Assembly: GCA_016931115.1 (NCBI GenBank)
Contig: JAFGFM010000009.1
Coordinates: 1 to 64,000 of the forward strand
DNA from: Deltaproteobacteria bacterium
GTDB lineage: Bacteria; Desulfobacterota; DSM-4660; Desulfatiglandales; HGW-15
DNA: 64,000 nucleotides
Reading direction: 5' to 3'
Shown here: positions 26,513 through 35,772 of the stretch, in pieces
Position numbering within the stretch: the first letter of the stretch is position 1
Layout of the letters: every line of letters begins with the position of its first letter
The notes under the pieces: model-generated
Databases searched by the model: none
Seen by the model: only the letters and a program-made list of their open reading frames with translations
What the model was told of the DNA's origin: nothing
Made by a program: the position numbers and the translations under genes

Positions 26513-28484
26513 AGCATTCGTTAATGCCTTTAAAAAGGCTATAAATCTGGAAATGGAAGCCATGCAGCAACACATGGGTTCATTTATGGTACCGCTTGCC
26601 TATGAAAAGCAGTTACGAACAGAAAGGGACACGAACGAATTTATTTATTGCTACAGGATCATTCTCCATAATGATAAGCTTTCCACAGGAATGCAGTGCA
26701 GCCTGCGCATTTCAAAAAAAGAATATCCTGTAGAGATTATTGAGTTGAAAGATACAAGTGTTGTTCTTTCGTGCAGCAATAAGATCATTTCTCCTGACGG
26801 CGATCCTTCGGTACTGGTAATATATCCCTGGTTTATATATGAAAAACTAATATATTCCCTTGACCTGCTGACAAATGAAACCCCCGGCATTCCCCTCGCA
26901 TTTAAAACATTCGGGAAAATACCTTCACATATTTCTGATGATCCGGAGTTTGATTTTAAAACCGGGTTAAATATTAGTCAAAACGCGGCTATCTCTAAGA
27001 CACTCGGAAGTGAATTATCATTTATCTGGGGTCCGCCAGGTACGGGGAAGACATACACCCTTACTCATCTTTTATTTGAATTTATAAATAGAAACAAAAG
27101 GGTACTTGTCGTGTCGACAACCAACAATGCTGTTGACACAGTTATAAGTCAACTTAATGAGCTGGAAGAAATTCTTCCCCTGTTAATGGATGGACACATA
27201 TTGAGGATTGGCAGAAATCATCCAGACTGCGAATTTACAAGTTTTCAATACATAATTCAAAAGTTAAATAAAATTAATCTAAAGAACCTGGAGAGTATCA
27301 ATAATGATCTGCAAACCAGGGATTTTCTCCTGAATGATATAAATGAATATATCTCCTATATTGATAAGTTAAACGGGACAGAACAGCAGTTAAGCCTGTT
27401 CGGGTCTTCGGAAAACACTCGAAGGATTAATAAAAAAACCCTGCCTGCCGTGCATAAGGTCGATCCGGAATTCTATGATATGAAGTTGCCTCAACAGAAG
27501 AAAAGACTTCTTCAAATGAAAGCCCCGCTGGATAGAGAGCGCCAGGACTTAAAGAACCAGAGAACAAAAATAGAAGAATTAATTAATACAAACCCGCGAA
27601 CGGCTGTTAAACATGCAAAAATTATCTTTTCTACAATGGCTGCCCTTTACACAGGAGACATTTTAAAAAATGAGGTCTTTGACTGTATAATTGTTGAAGA
27701 AGCAGGAATGGCAGTGCTCCCTTCTCTTTTCTACAGTATAACAATGGCAAGAGAGAAATCAGTTATTGTTGGTGACCCGATGCAGCTTCCACCAGTGGTT
27801 CAATCAAACAATCCATTTGTTAAAAAGGCAATGGGAAGGAGTATTTATCAGGTAGCGCTTGATGAGGCCTTTTCGTCTCCTTCAGTGCATCTCCTGGATA
27901 CACAGTATAGAATGCATCCTGATATAGGTGATCTTATCAGTGACCTTTATTATCATGGAAAGCTGAAAAATGGCATAGAAGGGAGAGACAGGTCCTCTAT
28001 TCTTTCATCCGGGCCTGAACCCGGAAAATCGTTAATTATTTTTGATTTAAAAGGTGAGTCTTTTTGTAAACGTCAGGGAGGTTCATATTCAAGAATAAAT
28101 GAAAAGAGCGCAAAGGCTGTGATTAAATGTGTAAAACAGGTTGCCGGTGATCTGAACATTGGCATTATTACACCATATGCTGAACAATCAAGATACATAA
28201 ATGATCTCCTCAAGGAAGAACGGTTGAACCATAGAATCCCAATAAAATGCAGCACAGTTCATAAATTTCAGGGAAATGAACGTGATGTTATAATAATTGA
28301 TCTTACAGATGCAGAGCCTCTGGAGCCGGGCGTACTCGTGAAAGGATCTGACTCCGGAAACCTGTTGAATGTTGCGGTCTCAAGAAGCAGGGGAAAAGTA
28401 ATTCTGATAGGTGAAATGGAATATTTCCGAAACAGGGCTAAAGGATCGCCGGTAGTGTCACTACTTGAGAGGATGTCTGAATAA
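26505..28484 (+). CDS. Superfamily 1B (UPF1/IGHMBP2-like) DNA/RNA helicase
   Basis: 660 residues. An N-terminal region of about 160 residues precedes Walker A IWGPPGTGKTYTLTHLLFEF. Next come STTNNAVDTVISQL, a long helical insert, Walker B CIIVEEAGMAVLPSL (DEAG-like, VEEAG), VGDPMQLPPVV, LDTQYRMHPDIGDLI, and STVHKFQGNERDVIIIDLTD and NVAVSRSRGKVILIG. This is the AAA_11/AAA_12 helicase pair of the UPF1 family, common in defence islands as stand-alone or nuclease-linked genes. No nuclease domain is fused here. The ATG at 26505 is preferred. A TTG at 26445 extends the frame but would cover the leader region. Downstream, 28485-28692 holds no gene. Confidence 0.85.
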   Translation: MLKAFVNAFKKAINLEMEAMQQHMGSFMVPLAYEKQLRTERDTNEFIYCYRIILHNDKLSTGMQCSLRISKKEYPVEIIELKDTSVVLSCSNKIISPDGDPSVLVIYPWFIYEKLIYSLDLLTNETPGIPLAFKTFGKIPSHISDDPEFDFKTGLNISQNAAISKTLGSELSFIWGPPGTGKTYTLTHLLFEFINRNKRVLVVSTTNNAVDTVISQLNELEEILPLLMDGHILRIGRNHPDCEFTSFQYIIQKLNKINLKNLESINNDLQTRDFLLNDINEYISYIDKLNGTEQQLSLFGSSENTRRINKKTLPAVHKVDPEFYDMKLPQQKKRLLQMKAPLDRERQDLKNQRTKIEELINTNPRTAVKHAKIIFSTMAALYTGDILKNEVFDCIIVEEAGMAVLPSLFYSITMAREKSVIVGDPMQLPPVVQSNNPFVKKAMGRSIYQVALDEAFSSPSVHLLDTQYRMHPDIGDLISDLYYHGKLKNGIEGRDRSSILSSGPEPGKSLIIFDLKGESFCKRQGGSYSRINEKSAKAVIKCVKQVAGDLNIGIITPYAEQSRYINDLLKEERLNHRIPIKCSTVHKFQGNERDVIIIDLTDAEPLEPGVLVKGSDSGNLLNVAVSRSRGKVILIGEMEYFRNRAKGSPVVSLLERMSE

Positions 28485-28692
28485 CCTGATAACGATTTAT
28501 AAAAAGAAATTTGATATTTTGAAGTACATTCAACTATTCCACATCCCAACTCCACTTACAAGCAGCCCCATTGCACAAACTTAAAAACTTAAAAGCTTCA
28601 CCTTTTATTTAAAATTTCAGAGTGAGTAATTTTTTCAGAGTTACTTTGTTTATTATGGACGCCTCGTCCCACAGTACAGCGCTCACAGTTGT

Positions 28693-30759
28693 CTAGTTGC
28701 AACCCCCCGCCGGGCACGGTGCAGGCACATACGTAGAATTGCCTCCGCCTATGATGGAATAAATCGAGGCATTTCGGCCTTTTGGAATCTCCTGATTGCA
28801 GTGACTGCCGCAGCTGGATGGGAAAGCATCCGTGTTAGACTTTTTCCTGAACAACCTGAAATCAGCGCGCTCATACGCCTGGTATGAGTTATGGAAGAAG
28901 TATCCATCAGGTGATAATGCGTACAGATAATCGGTTGTATATCCGCCCGGGTGCGTAATTCGCAGGAATGTGTTGTTGACTGTAAACCAGGTGCCGTTCG
29001 CGAGCATGGTCATTTGTCCCTGATTAACGGTGAACCGGAATTCATCAGCGTCTATGTCCTTTCTGTAGTGGTGCAGACCGCCGACGCTGCTGTTGTCCTG
29101 GAACCAGCACTGGCCCGGCCCGTCGATCAGCCTCGGGTCCTGTTTTTTAGCCCACCCAGGGATGTTCTTCATGTCGACCATTCTATAGTCATTCCCCGCC
29201 TGAGCGGCCAGTTCCGCGCCGCTCTTTAAGCCGGATATGATAGGTTTGCTGCCGCTCGCCGACTCCTTTTCTATCCTCCCGATGTAGCCGCCGCTGAAAC
29301 CCGCGTCGGAAATAAGGGTCCCCTGTGTTTCATCGAGCCAGATATAGGCGAATTTTTTGATAGAACCTGAACTCGGAACAAACACTAAGGCGATGTTATT
29401 TGAAGTAAACCACTGACCGCTGGCGCCATTTAATACTGCAGTACCGTCCTCCCAGGCCCTGAGATCAAAATTGCCAATCTTTATAGCCCCCTCCTTCCAG
29501 TGTGCATTGCTGCCTGTGATCCACCGCGGGTCTCGGTAAGAATTCTCAGGTTCCTCAGGCGGGACCGGGGGTAGGAGTTTGCACGGCGGAACATAGTCCG
29601 GCGGGAACGCCATCTCATTCGAGACAGCCAGGCGCAACTGGGGGCCTATGCCGTCGATTGAACGGATGAGACGCCCTGTTATGTTGTCGACACTCCCCGA
29701 AATATCGCGCCTTGTTTTCTGGGTGTGTTTCCCGCTATTGGGCCCCACAGGGTCAGTCCCGCCAGTATGCGACAGTTGCCAGGAGTTGTATGCCCATTCT
29801 TCGCCGCTCATGGAGTTTTCCCCTATGTCTTCCAGACTGCTCCGGTAATTTTTTGCCGCGTACTCAAACTCAGCCTCTGTCATCATACGATACGCCTTGC
29901 CTGTCTGATGGCTTAACTCGCAGGCGAATCTCATGGCGTCATACCAGGTTATGCTGACCATGCCATCCAAACTCTCGCCCGTAACAGCCTCCCATAAAGC
30001 TGCTGTCACCTGTTTTTTTGCGATATGATAACTGCTGACTGTAACACCAGGCACCGGGGCGGTATCAGACGGACAACTATTTCCTTCGCATCCTAAAGTA
30101 AATGTACCACCCGGTATGTATATCATATCAAAAGAGACCCCGCCGACCTCTTCCGTGAAGTTCCCGGCAGGAAGAGGATTTACGATATCCGTATTTGAGA
30201 TATTAATCCAGTAGCCATAACCGGGCTTGAGAGACTCGAGATCACTGAAACCGGGGTGTACAGGATCATAGACTTGCCAACGATTGTCTATATACCCCCA
30301 GACAGAGGAAAGTTTATTTTTTTCGTATTTGAATGAGGTCAGTGCCTCTATGACATTTGTTTCAGCGTTGATTTTAACGCCTATGAGGTTCCAGCCATCG
30401 TTTAAAGAAATATCAGTTGTCGAACCGAACCCATTTCCGGACAGGGTGCCTGGCACCTTCATATTAATCCAGTAACCAATTCCTGAAGACATTGTCTGTA
30501 AATCACTTAAACCCGGATTTGCAGGATCATAGACAAACCAGCGTCCTTCAACATAGGTCCAGACGGAATTAACACTACCTGTTATGGAATTGATAACCTG
30601 AGATATTTCAGTATTGTCGGGTTGTTGAGGCAGGGAGATCAGGTTCCACCCTTCATTCAGATTGACCTGATAATCTGCATGAACAAAAGGGGAATATACC
30701 AAGGCTTGAAAGAAAGTAAAAAAGACAAAAAATCGTTTCAGCAATCCTGTTATAGTCAT
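28693..30759 (-). CDS. Secreted multidomain protein with duplicated N-terminal repeats and an FGE/SUMF1-like domain
   Basis: 688 residues with a signal peptide ending VHA-DYQ. Residues about 33-97 and 113-190 are two copies of one beta module (NEGWNLISLPQ...YDPANPGLSDL...GYWINM, and NDGWNLIGVKI...YDPVHPGFSDL...GYWINI). Residues about 200-385 form a formylglycine-generating-enzyme/C-type-lectin fold (FDMIYIPGGTFTLGC, TWYDAMRFACELSHQTGKAY, EAEFEYAA). The usual GNVWEW/RGGSW end is degenerate (DISGSVDNITGRL...GPQLRLAV), so catalysis is unlikely. The rest holds two more related beta segments (GQWFTSNNIALVFVP and GTWFTVNNTFLRITHP). Probably a cell-surface or secreted binding protein. Base composition is richer in G+C than the defence island beside it. 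Confidence 0.7.
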   Translation of the reverse strand: MTITGLLKRFFVFFTFFQALVYSPFVHADYQVNLNEGWNLISLPQQPDNTEISQVINSITGSVNSVWTYVEGRWFVYDPANPGLSDLQTMSSGIGYWINMKVPGTLSGNGFGSTTDISLNDGWNLIGVKINAETNVIEALTSFKYEKNKLSSVWGYIDNRWQVYDPVHPGFSDLESLKPGYGYWINISNTDIVNPLPAGNFTEEVGGVSFDMIYIPGGTFTLGCEGNSCPSDTAPVPGVTVSSYHIAKKQVTAALWEAVTGESLDGMVSITWYDAMRFACELSHQTGKAYRMMTEAEFEYAAKNYRSSLEDIGENSMSGEEWAYNSWQLSHTGGTDPVGPNSGKHTQKTRRDISGSVDNITGRLIRSIDGIGPQLRLAVSNEMAFPPDYVPPCKLLPPVPPEEPENSYRDPRWITGSNAHWKEGAIKIGNFDLRAWEDGTAVLNGASGQWFTSNNIALVFVPSSGSIKKFAYIWLDETQGTLISDAGFSGGYIGRIEKESASGSKPIISGLKSGAELAAQAGNDYRMVDMKNIPGWAKKQDPRLIDGPGQCWFQDNSSVGGLHHYRKDIDADEFRFTVNQGQMTMLANGTWFTVNNTFLRITHPGGYTTDYLYALSPDGYFFHNSYQAYERADFRLFRKKSNTDAFPSSCGSHCNQEIPKGRNASIYSIIGGGNSTYVPAPCPAGGCN

Positions 30760-30960
30760 AATATACCCCTATTAAACATAAATTAAACTGAGACAGTTGC
30801 CCGGGATAACTAACTCCATTATACGATAAAAAAACTATAATGCCACATCCTCTTCCTGCTAAAAAAAGGGCGGACTTAAAAGGGGAAAATCTCCGATTAG
30901 CTCAGGCGTAAAGGGTTATACCTTTATAGGATAGGGTATACAATCAATTTAAAGTGTAAG

Positions 30961-32064
30961 CTAAGCCGCATCACATGCTAAATTTCTCCCTGTCTCAGGA
31001 TCAAAAAGATGTACACGATCCATATCAAAACAGAGGTTTATCTTTTCTCCTTCCCCTGCAGTTGTCCTTAAGTCCAGTTTTGCCTTTATATGCTGGCTTC
31101 CAATGGTTGCATCTATCTCTCTTTCAAAACCCAGGGGCTCAACAATATCTATCAGGGCATTTTCTATCCTTGAAAGAGATGCGCCCGGTTCTGCGTTATT
31201 TTCATCAATAAAAAAATCAGGCCTTATCCCAAGGTTGATTCTTTTTCCTGAATCAGGGACAAATATTTTTTCCACCCTGTTATTTACTGCTATCTTCTGC
31301 CCTTCCAGCTCTATAAACCCCGGATAAAGCCTGGCATCAAGGATATTCATTGCAGGGGCGCCAATGAAGGTTGCCACAAAGATGTTAACGGGTTTCAGGA
31401 AAATATCCATTGGGGTGCCCACCTGCTCTATGCGCCCATCTCTCATCACAACAACCCTGTCACCAAGGGTCATTGCCTCAACCTGATCATGTGTAACATA
31501 CAAGCTTGTAGTCTTGTATTCCCTGTGTATTTTTCGTATCTCGGACCGCATCCTGTTTCTGAGCTTGGCGTCAAGGTTGCTCAACGGCTCATCAAACAGA
31601 AACAGGTTTGCATCCCTGACAATAACCCTTCCCATTGCAACACGCTGTCTCTGCCCGCCTGAAAGCTGTGATGGCCTCCGGTCCAGCAGATCTTCCAGCT
31701 CAAGCATCTTTGCAGCCTTTTTAAGCCGCTCTTCAATAATGTCCCTGGCCACCTTTGCCCTTTTAAGCCCGAAAATAATATTCTCCCTTACACTCTTATG
31801 GGGATAAAGTGCATAATTCTGAAACACCATTGCCATATTCCTGTGGTGCGGCTCCACCGTATTCACCACCCTCTCATCAATAAGCACCTCTCCTTTCGTA
31901 ACCTCTTCAAGCCCTGCGATTAACCTCAGGATAGTGCTCTTCCCGCATCCTGATGGCCCCACAAGAACAACAAATTCGCCCTCTTTTATCTCAAGGGAGA
32001 TGTCATGAAGCACCTCGGTCTCATCAAATCTTTTGTAAATTTCTTTGAGTTTTACTGTAGACAT
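30961..32064 (-). CDS. CUT1 sugar ABC transporter ATP-binding protein (MalK/UgpC type)
   Basis: 367 residues from the chosen ATG (MSTVKLKEIYKRF), which has AAAGGA upstream; an in-frame ATG 36 bases earlier gives a non-homologous tail. Nucleotide-binding motifs: VGPSGCGKSTILRL, LSGGQRQRVAMGRVI, LFLFDEPLSNLDAKL, YVTHDQVEAMTL. A C-terminal TOBE/regulatory region (about 240-367) ends DRVHLFDPETGRNL as in MalK/UgpC. It is the last gene of a minus-strand cluster with two permeases and a binding protein, and energises sugar or polyol-phosphate uptake. Confidence 0.92.
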   Translation of the reverse strand: MSTVKLKEIYKRFDETEVLHDISLEIKEGEFVVLVGPSGCGKSTILRLIAGLEEVTKGEVLIDERVVNTVEPHHRNMAMVFQNYALYPHKSVRENIIFGLKRAKVARDIIEERLKKAAKMLELEDLLDRRPSQLSGGQRQRVAMGRVIVRDANLFLFDEPLSNLDAKLRNRMRSEIRKIHREYKTTSLYVTHDQVEAMTLGDRVVVMRDGRIEQVGTPMDIFLKPVNIFVATFIGAPAMNILDARLYPGFIELEGQKIAVNNRVEKIFVPDSGKRINLGIRPDFFIDENNAEPGASLSRIENALIDIVEPLGFEREIDATIGSQHIKAKLDLRTTAGEGEKINLCFDMDRVHLFDPETGRNLACDAA

Positions 32065-32148
32065 GGAATTCCTTTCATTAAGTGGCGCAAGGAAAGGCAT
32101 TCCTTAGAACCTTGAGCCCTGTGCCCTGCACCCTGCGCCATTCTTTCA

Positions 32149-33111
32149 TCATTCTTTCACCCCTCCCTCCACAAGGCCTCCTGTCAGGTGTCTCATGGCA
32201 AACATAAAGCATATTACAACAGGCAAAAGCGTAAGCATGGAGGCGGACATTATCCTGTCCCATATGGCATTCTTTGACACAAACAGTGACTGAAGGCCAA
32301 GGGGCAGCGTATGAAAATCCGGGAACTGCCTTAAAAAAACAGAGGCAAACAGGAACTCGTTCCAGGCGATTATAAAACAGTAGATAAAAACTGTTACCAT
32401 CATGGGCACAGACAAGGGCAGTATAATGCGGTATATGGATTCTACCCTTGTACATCCATCCATGGCAGCGGCCTCTTCAAGGGAATATGGGATTGTCCTG
32501 AAATAATTCCCCAGCATGTAAAGAGAGACAGGCAGGGTCTGGATAACATATATCAGCAAAAGACTCACCACTGAGCCCCACACTGTAGAGGCAAGGGCTG
32601 TTTTTACTCCCATCTGATAAAGGGGCACAAGAAGCAGTACCCCGCCAACCATATAAACGAAAAGAACCCCCCTCTGGATCACCTTGCGGCCTTTATACCT
32701 TAAACGGCTTATAGAGTAGCCGCCGAAAAGAGCCAGGATCAGGGATATGGCAGCAGCCCCTGCTGAGAGAAGAAATGAGTTTATGAAATATCTTATAAAT
32801 GGAAACAGATCACCTGTTGAACTGTATTTTTTAAGGATATTTTGTTTCTGCTCCTCCCCAAGCAGGGGATTTTCCAGAAGCCGTTTTATGCTCTCAGGTA
32901 TCTCTACCTCCTTTGTGGCAGAAAAACCGAGCAGCTCCCTGTAGGCATCAATATTTATTTTCTGAGGTATTAGAGAAGGATTTCCCCAGTCATGCTGGTA
33001 TTTGAGGGATGTTGAGAGTATCTGTATAAAGGGGAAAAGGCAGAAGATAAGCAGCAGGATAATCGCCCCTGTCAGCAGAACATTCTGTATCAATGATCTT
33101 CTTCCATGCAT
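32149..33111 (-). CDS. CUT1 ABC transporter permease (MalG-like)
   Basis: 320 residues with six predicted membrane helices and the EAA loop seen as LEEAAAMDGCTRVESIYRIILPLSVP, which docks to the ATPase. Between the first and second helices is a longer extracytoplasmic insert (ATKEVEIPESIKRLLENPL region) than in MalG. It starts 7 bases after the stop of the upstream permease. A run of CCTTGAGCCCTGTGCCCTGC-type repeats (32109-32138) separates it from the ATPase gene. Confidence 0.9.
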   Translation of the reverse strand: MHGRRSLIQNVLLTGAIILLLIFCLFPFIQILSTSLKYQHDWGNPSLIPQKINIDAYRELLGFSATKEVEIPESIKRLLENPLLGEEQKQNILKKYSSTGDLFPFIRYFINSFLLSAGAAAISLILALFGGYSISRLRYKGRKVIQRGVLFVYMVGGVLLLVPLYQMGVKTALASTVWGSVVSLLLIYVIQTLPVSLYMLGNYFRTIPYSLEEAAAMDGCTRVESIYRIILPLSVPMMVTVFIYCFIIAWNEFLFASVFLRQFPDFHTLPLGLQSLFVSKNAIWDRIMSASMLTLLPVVICFMFAMRHLTGGLVEGGVKE

Positions 33112-33117
33112 ATCAGA

Positions 33118-33984
33118 TCACCACTTTAAGACCTTTTTTACATAAAAAATGATAAGTGCGGTCAGTATAACAAACTGCGCAACTGATATCGCAGCCGCAT
33201 ATCCCTGGTCAATTACCCCGGTAAATGCTGTGTAATATGTGAAGACCGGTAAGGTCCTTACATTGGGGGCGAGCAGAAATACCTCTTCAAACTTGTTCAG
33301 GTTCCATATGAGTCTGAGTATAATGAGCGTGCCCAGAACAAAGTATAATTCAGGCAAAGTCACATGAAAAAACCTGGCAATCGGTCCGCACTCATCCATT
33401 GCAGCGGCCTCATATTGATCTTTGTTGATGGCTTGAAGTTTAGAGATTATCAGCAGGTATGAAATTGGGAAATTTTTCCATATACTGAAGATAATTACAA
33501 TGCCAAGGGCGCTGCCGGGCTCGCCAATCGGGTTATGCCTGCCCCCTGCAAGGCCAAAGGTTTCTACCATCAGGTGATTATATATCCCGTTTACCGGATC
33601 AAAGAAAAACTGCCACCCGAAAACCACCGAAATGACAGGGGCGAAGTAAGGAAGAAGGATCACAGTCCTTGTTATGTTTCTGAAAGGGAATTTAATATTC
33701 ATCATAAGTGCAACCGCAAGCCCAAGAACGGTTGTCCCGATTATTGATCCTGCGAGATAGATGATGGTTGTAACAAGCGAGCTGAAAAAACCTGATTCCC
33801 TTAACATCCTTTCATAGTTACCAAGCCCCACAAAAACATTCTCTTCTCCGAGCCTGACATTGAAAAAGCTCAGGTATATGTTGTAGAGGATGGGATACAA
33901 TATAAGAATACCGATCACACCGATACTGGGGGCAATAAGCTTTAAGCCAAGCCGGGATTCCTTTTGGGTCAGGGATAATTGCAA
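33118..33984 (-). CDS. CUT1 ABC transporter permease (MalF/UgpA-like)
   Basis: About 288 residues, six membrane helices, with the EAA loop YEAAAMDECGPIARFFHVTLPEL. Start choice: no ATG is near the N-terminus. TTG at 33984 has AAGGA seven bases upstream and is used here. A TTG at 34002 in the same frame adds six residues. It lies between the binding protein and the second permease; a 147-base spacer with a long inverted repeat precedes it. Confidence 0.9.
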   Translation of the reverse strand: MQLSLTQKESRLGLKLIAPSIGVIGILILYPILYNIYLSFFNVRLGEENVFVGLGNYERMLRESGFFSSLVTTIIYLAGSIIGTTVLGLAVALMMNIKFPFRNITRTVILLPYFAPVISVVFGWQFFFDPVNGIYNHLMVETFGLAGGRHNPIGEPGSALGIVIIFSIWKNFPISYLLIISKLQAINKDQYEAAAMDECGPIARFFHVTLPELYFVLGTLIILRLIWNLNKFEEVFLLAPNVRTLPVFTYYTAFTGVIDQGYAAAISVAQFVILTALIIFYVKKVLKW

Positions 33985-34000
33985 AGGATAAATCCTTATC

Positions 34001-34096
34001 AAGGCTCAAGGCGCAAGGCCTAGGGCGCAGGGAAAATCAAAAAATATTTTTATGCCTTCCCTTTTGCCCTGTGCCTTGTATCTTAAGCCTTGAATT
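34001..34096. repeat. Long inverted repeat between binding-protein and permease genes
   Basis: Left arm AAGGCTCAAGGCGCAAGG..., continued by GGGCGCAGGGAAAA; right arm TTTTGCCCTGTGCCTTG... continued by CTTAAGCCTTGAA. The arms (about 34001-34036 and 34062-34094) are imperfect inverted copies. A similar CCTTGAGCCCTGTGCCCTGC run occurs at 32109-32138. The position matches the malE-malF spacer of enterobacteria, where a hairpin keeps the binding-protein mRNA more abundant. Confidence 0.5.
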
Positions 34097-34149
34097 AATT
34101 AATATCTGGTCAATTTTTGTTTATAAATTTTATCTGCTCACTGAAAAAA

Positions 34150-35502
34150 TTAATCTTTGATAACTTTCTTCATTTCTTCCTCCGCCCATTTAACCGCCTC
34201 TTCAGGGGACTTGCCCTCTATTGTTACTGAATAAATCATCTGAGGTATAATCATCTTTGAATATATCCTGCCTGCCTGGGGAAAGATCCTGCCATCTACT
34301 GAAGTAAAGCTTTCTATACTCTCAAGGCCCTCTATTATCTCCTCTATTTTTTCCCCGCCATATCTTTTGAAAACATGCCTGGGATCATTCAAATATTCGG
34401 GCATGGAGGCTATATCTTTAATAACAGGGATCATACCGCCTGGCGCCATGTGCAGAAAGGTGATATAGGCAAAGGGCTCATACATAAACTCCACCAGCCT
34501 TTTTACTGCATCCTTTTCCGCCCTGGATTTGCCTTTCATAAGGCAGAGGCCAACAATAGCCCCATACCCTGCCGGCTTTGTTCCCTTTATTATGGTTACA
34601 GCTCCTGTATTGTTTACCAGTTCAGGGTCAAAGGTGCCACCCTTCAGGTTTGAAAAATATTCACCGGAAAGTGATTCTGCCGCCTCTTTAGCAAGGGCAA
34701 GGTCATCCATGATATAGGTAGAGTAAAAAAACATCGCCATCCTGCCCTGAATATAATAATCCCTTGCCCTCCATGACTGAGGACCCGGCGGATTAAATCC
34801 GGCAAGCTCCCTGTAATATTTCAGGGTTTCAAGAGTCTCAGGAGAATCAAATACCAGTTCGCCATTCTCATTAAATTCCCTCGCTCTGTTTGACAATGCA
34901 AGATGTGTGAAACACTGTTCTGTATATACCTCTGACTTTGTTCCTATAAGTATACCATACTGGTTGTTTTCAGGTTTATGGAAGACCCTTGCTGCCCTTA
35001 AGATATTTTCCCACGTATCCGGTGGTTTCAACCCCTCTTTTTCAAACCAGTCCTTCCTGTACCATATCCCCTGAACCCACCCGTGATAGGGCAGGCCATA
35101 ATACCTGCCTTTTTCAGGGGCGGAAAGCATTTTAAGCGCCCCTTTGTAAAAGCGTTTTTCACCGAGCTGTCTTACTATTTCCGAACTGAGAGGCACATCA
35201 AGTATCCCCTCCTCACCAAAGGCAATGATCAGTTCGCTTCCAGCCTCAATAATGTTTGGCAATGCGCCGGCTGCAGCGGCAGCAGCTATCTGGGAAGGCA
35301 GGTCATTTTCATCAACAGGGATCAGTTTAACATTTATGCCAGGGTTTAATGCCTGAAATGTATCTATCAGAAGCTGAATAATTTTTACACGGTCAGACTG
35401 TGTCTCGGTTATCCAGAATTCAATTGCAGCGGCCTTAACTGGATTTGCAGAAAAACTAAAGATGAGAAAAGATATAATACCGTATAGTAATTTTTGCATC
35501 AT
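34150..35502 (-). CDS. Extracellular sugar-binding lipoprotein-like/solute-binding protein of the CUT1 transporter
   Basis: 450 residues with an N-terminal signal sequence (LLYGIISFLIFSFSANPVKAA; probable cleavage after KAA; no lipobox Cys). Mature protein opens IEFWITETQSDRVKIIQLL, the first strand of family 1 solute-binding proteins, and has PYHGWVQGIWYRKDWFEKEG and FYSTYIMDDLALAKEA. First gene of the minus-strand transport operon. The ligand cannot be named from sequence, and no glycosidase or sugar kinase is next to it. Confidence 0.9.
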   Translation of the reverse strand: MMQKLLYGIISFLIFSFSANPVKAAAIEFWITETQSDRVKIIQLLIDTFQALNPGINVKLIPVDENDLPSQIAAAAAAGALPNIIEAGSELIIAFGEEGILDVPLSSEIVRQLGEKRFYKGALKMLSAPEKGRYYGLPYHGWVQGIWYRKDWFEKEGLKPPDTWENILRAARVFHKPENNQYGILIGTKSEVYTEQCFTHLALSNRAREFNENGELVFDSPETLETLKYYRELAGFNPPGPQSWRARDYYIQGRMAMFFYSTYIMDDLALAKEAAESLSGEYFSNLKGGTFDPELVNNTGAVTIIKGTKPAGYGAIVGLCLMKGKSRAEKDAVKRLVEFMYEPFAYITFLHMAPGGMIPVIKDIASMPEYLNDPRHVFKRYGGEKIEEIIEGLESIESFTSVDGRIFPQAGRIYSKMIIPQMIYSVTIEGKSPEEAVKWAEEEMKKVIKD

Positions 35503-35772
35503 ACTCCCTTAAGGTTTTTGTATGCAGTTACGCGAAAGTATAGATTCTTTGAGCTGTTGAGTCAAGGCCGGTTATGCTGAAAACCAGAGTATCTGCCACA
35601 ATAAGTACATGAGAACAGATTAATCCTGTATAATATCGGTACATCACCTAAGCGTTGACACCCTGTGTTAATGTTTCTATACTTCAAAAAATGTAAACAG
35701 GTTTTCTGTCTATTATTACCAGATTTAATTTATTATTTATTTATATTGCTCCAAACCAGCAGGAGGAAAGTT

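Noticed and set aside
20650..30759. Diversity-generating retroelement made of the RT at 20650 and the FGE/C-type-lectin protein at 28693
   Set aside because: The RT lacks the DGR motif set, the two are 6.5 kb apart with other operons between, and no template/variable repeat pair was seen.
32065..32100. Upstream ATG for the sugar ABC ATPase
   Set aside because: The added residues match no family start, while the ATG at 32064 has a proper AAAGGA box and gives the standard N-terminus.
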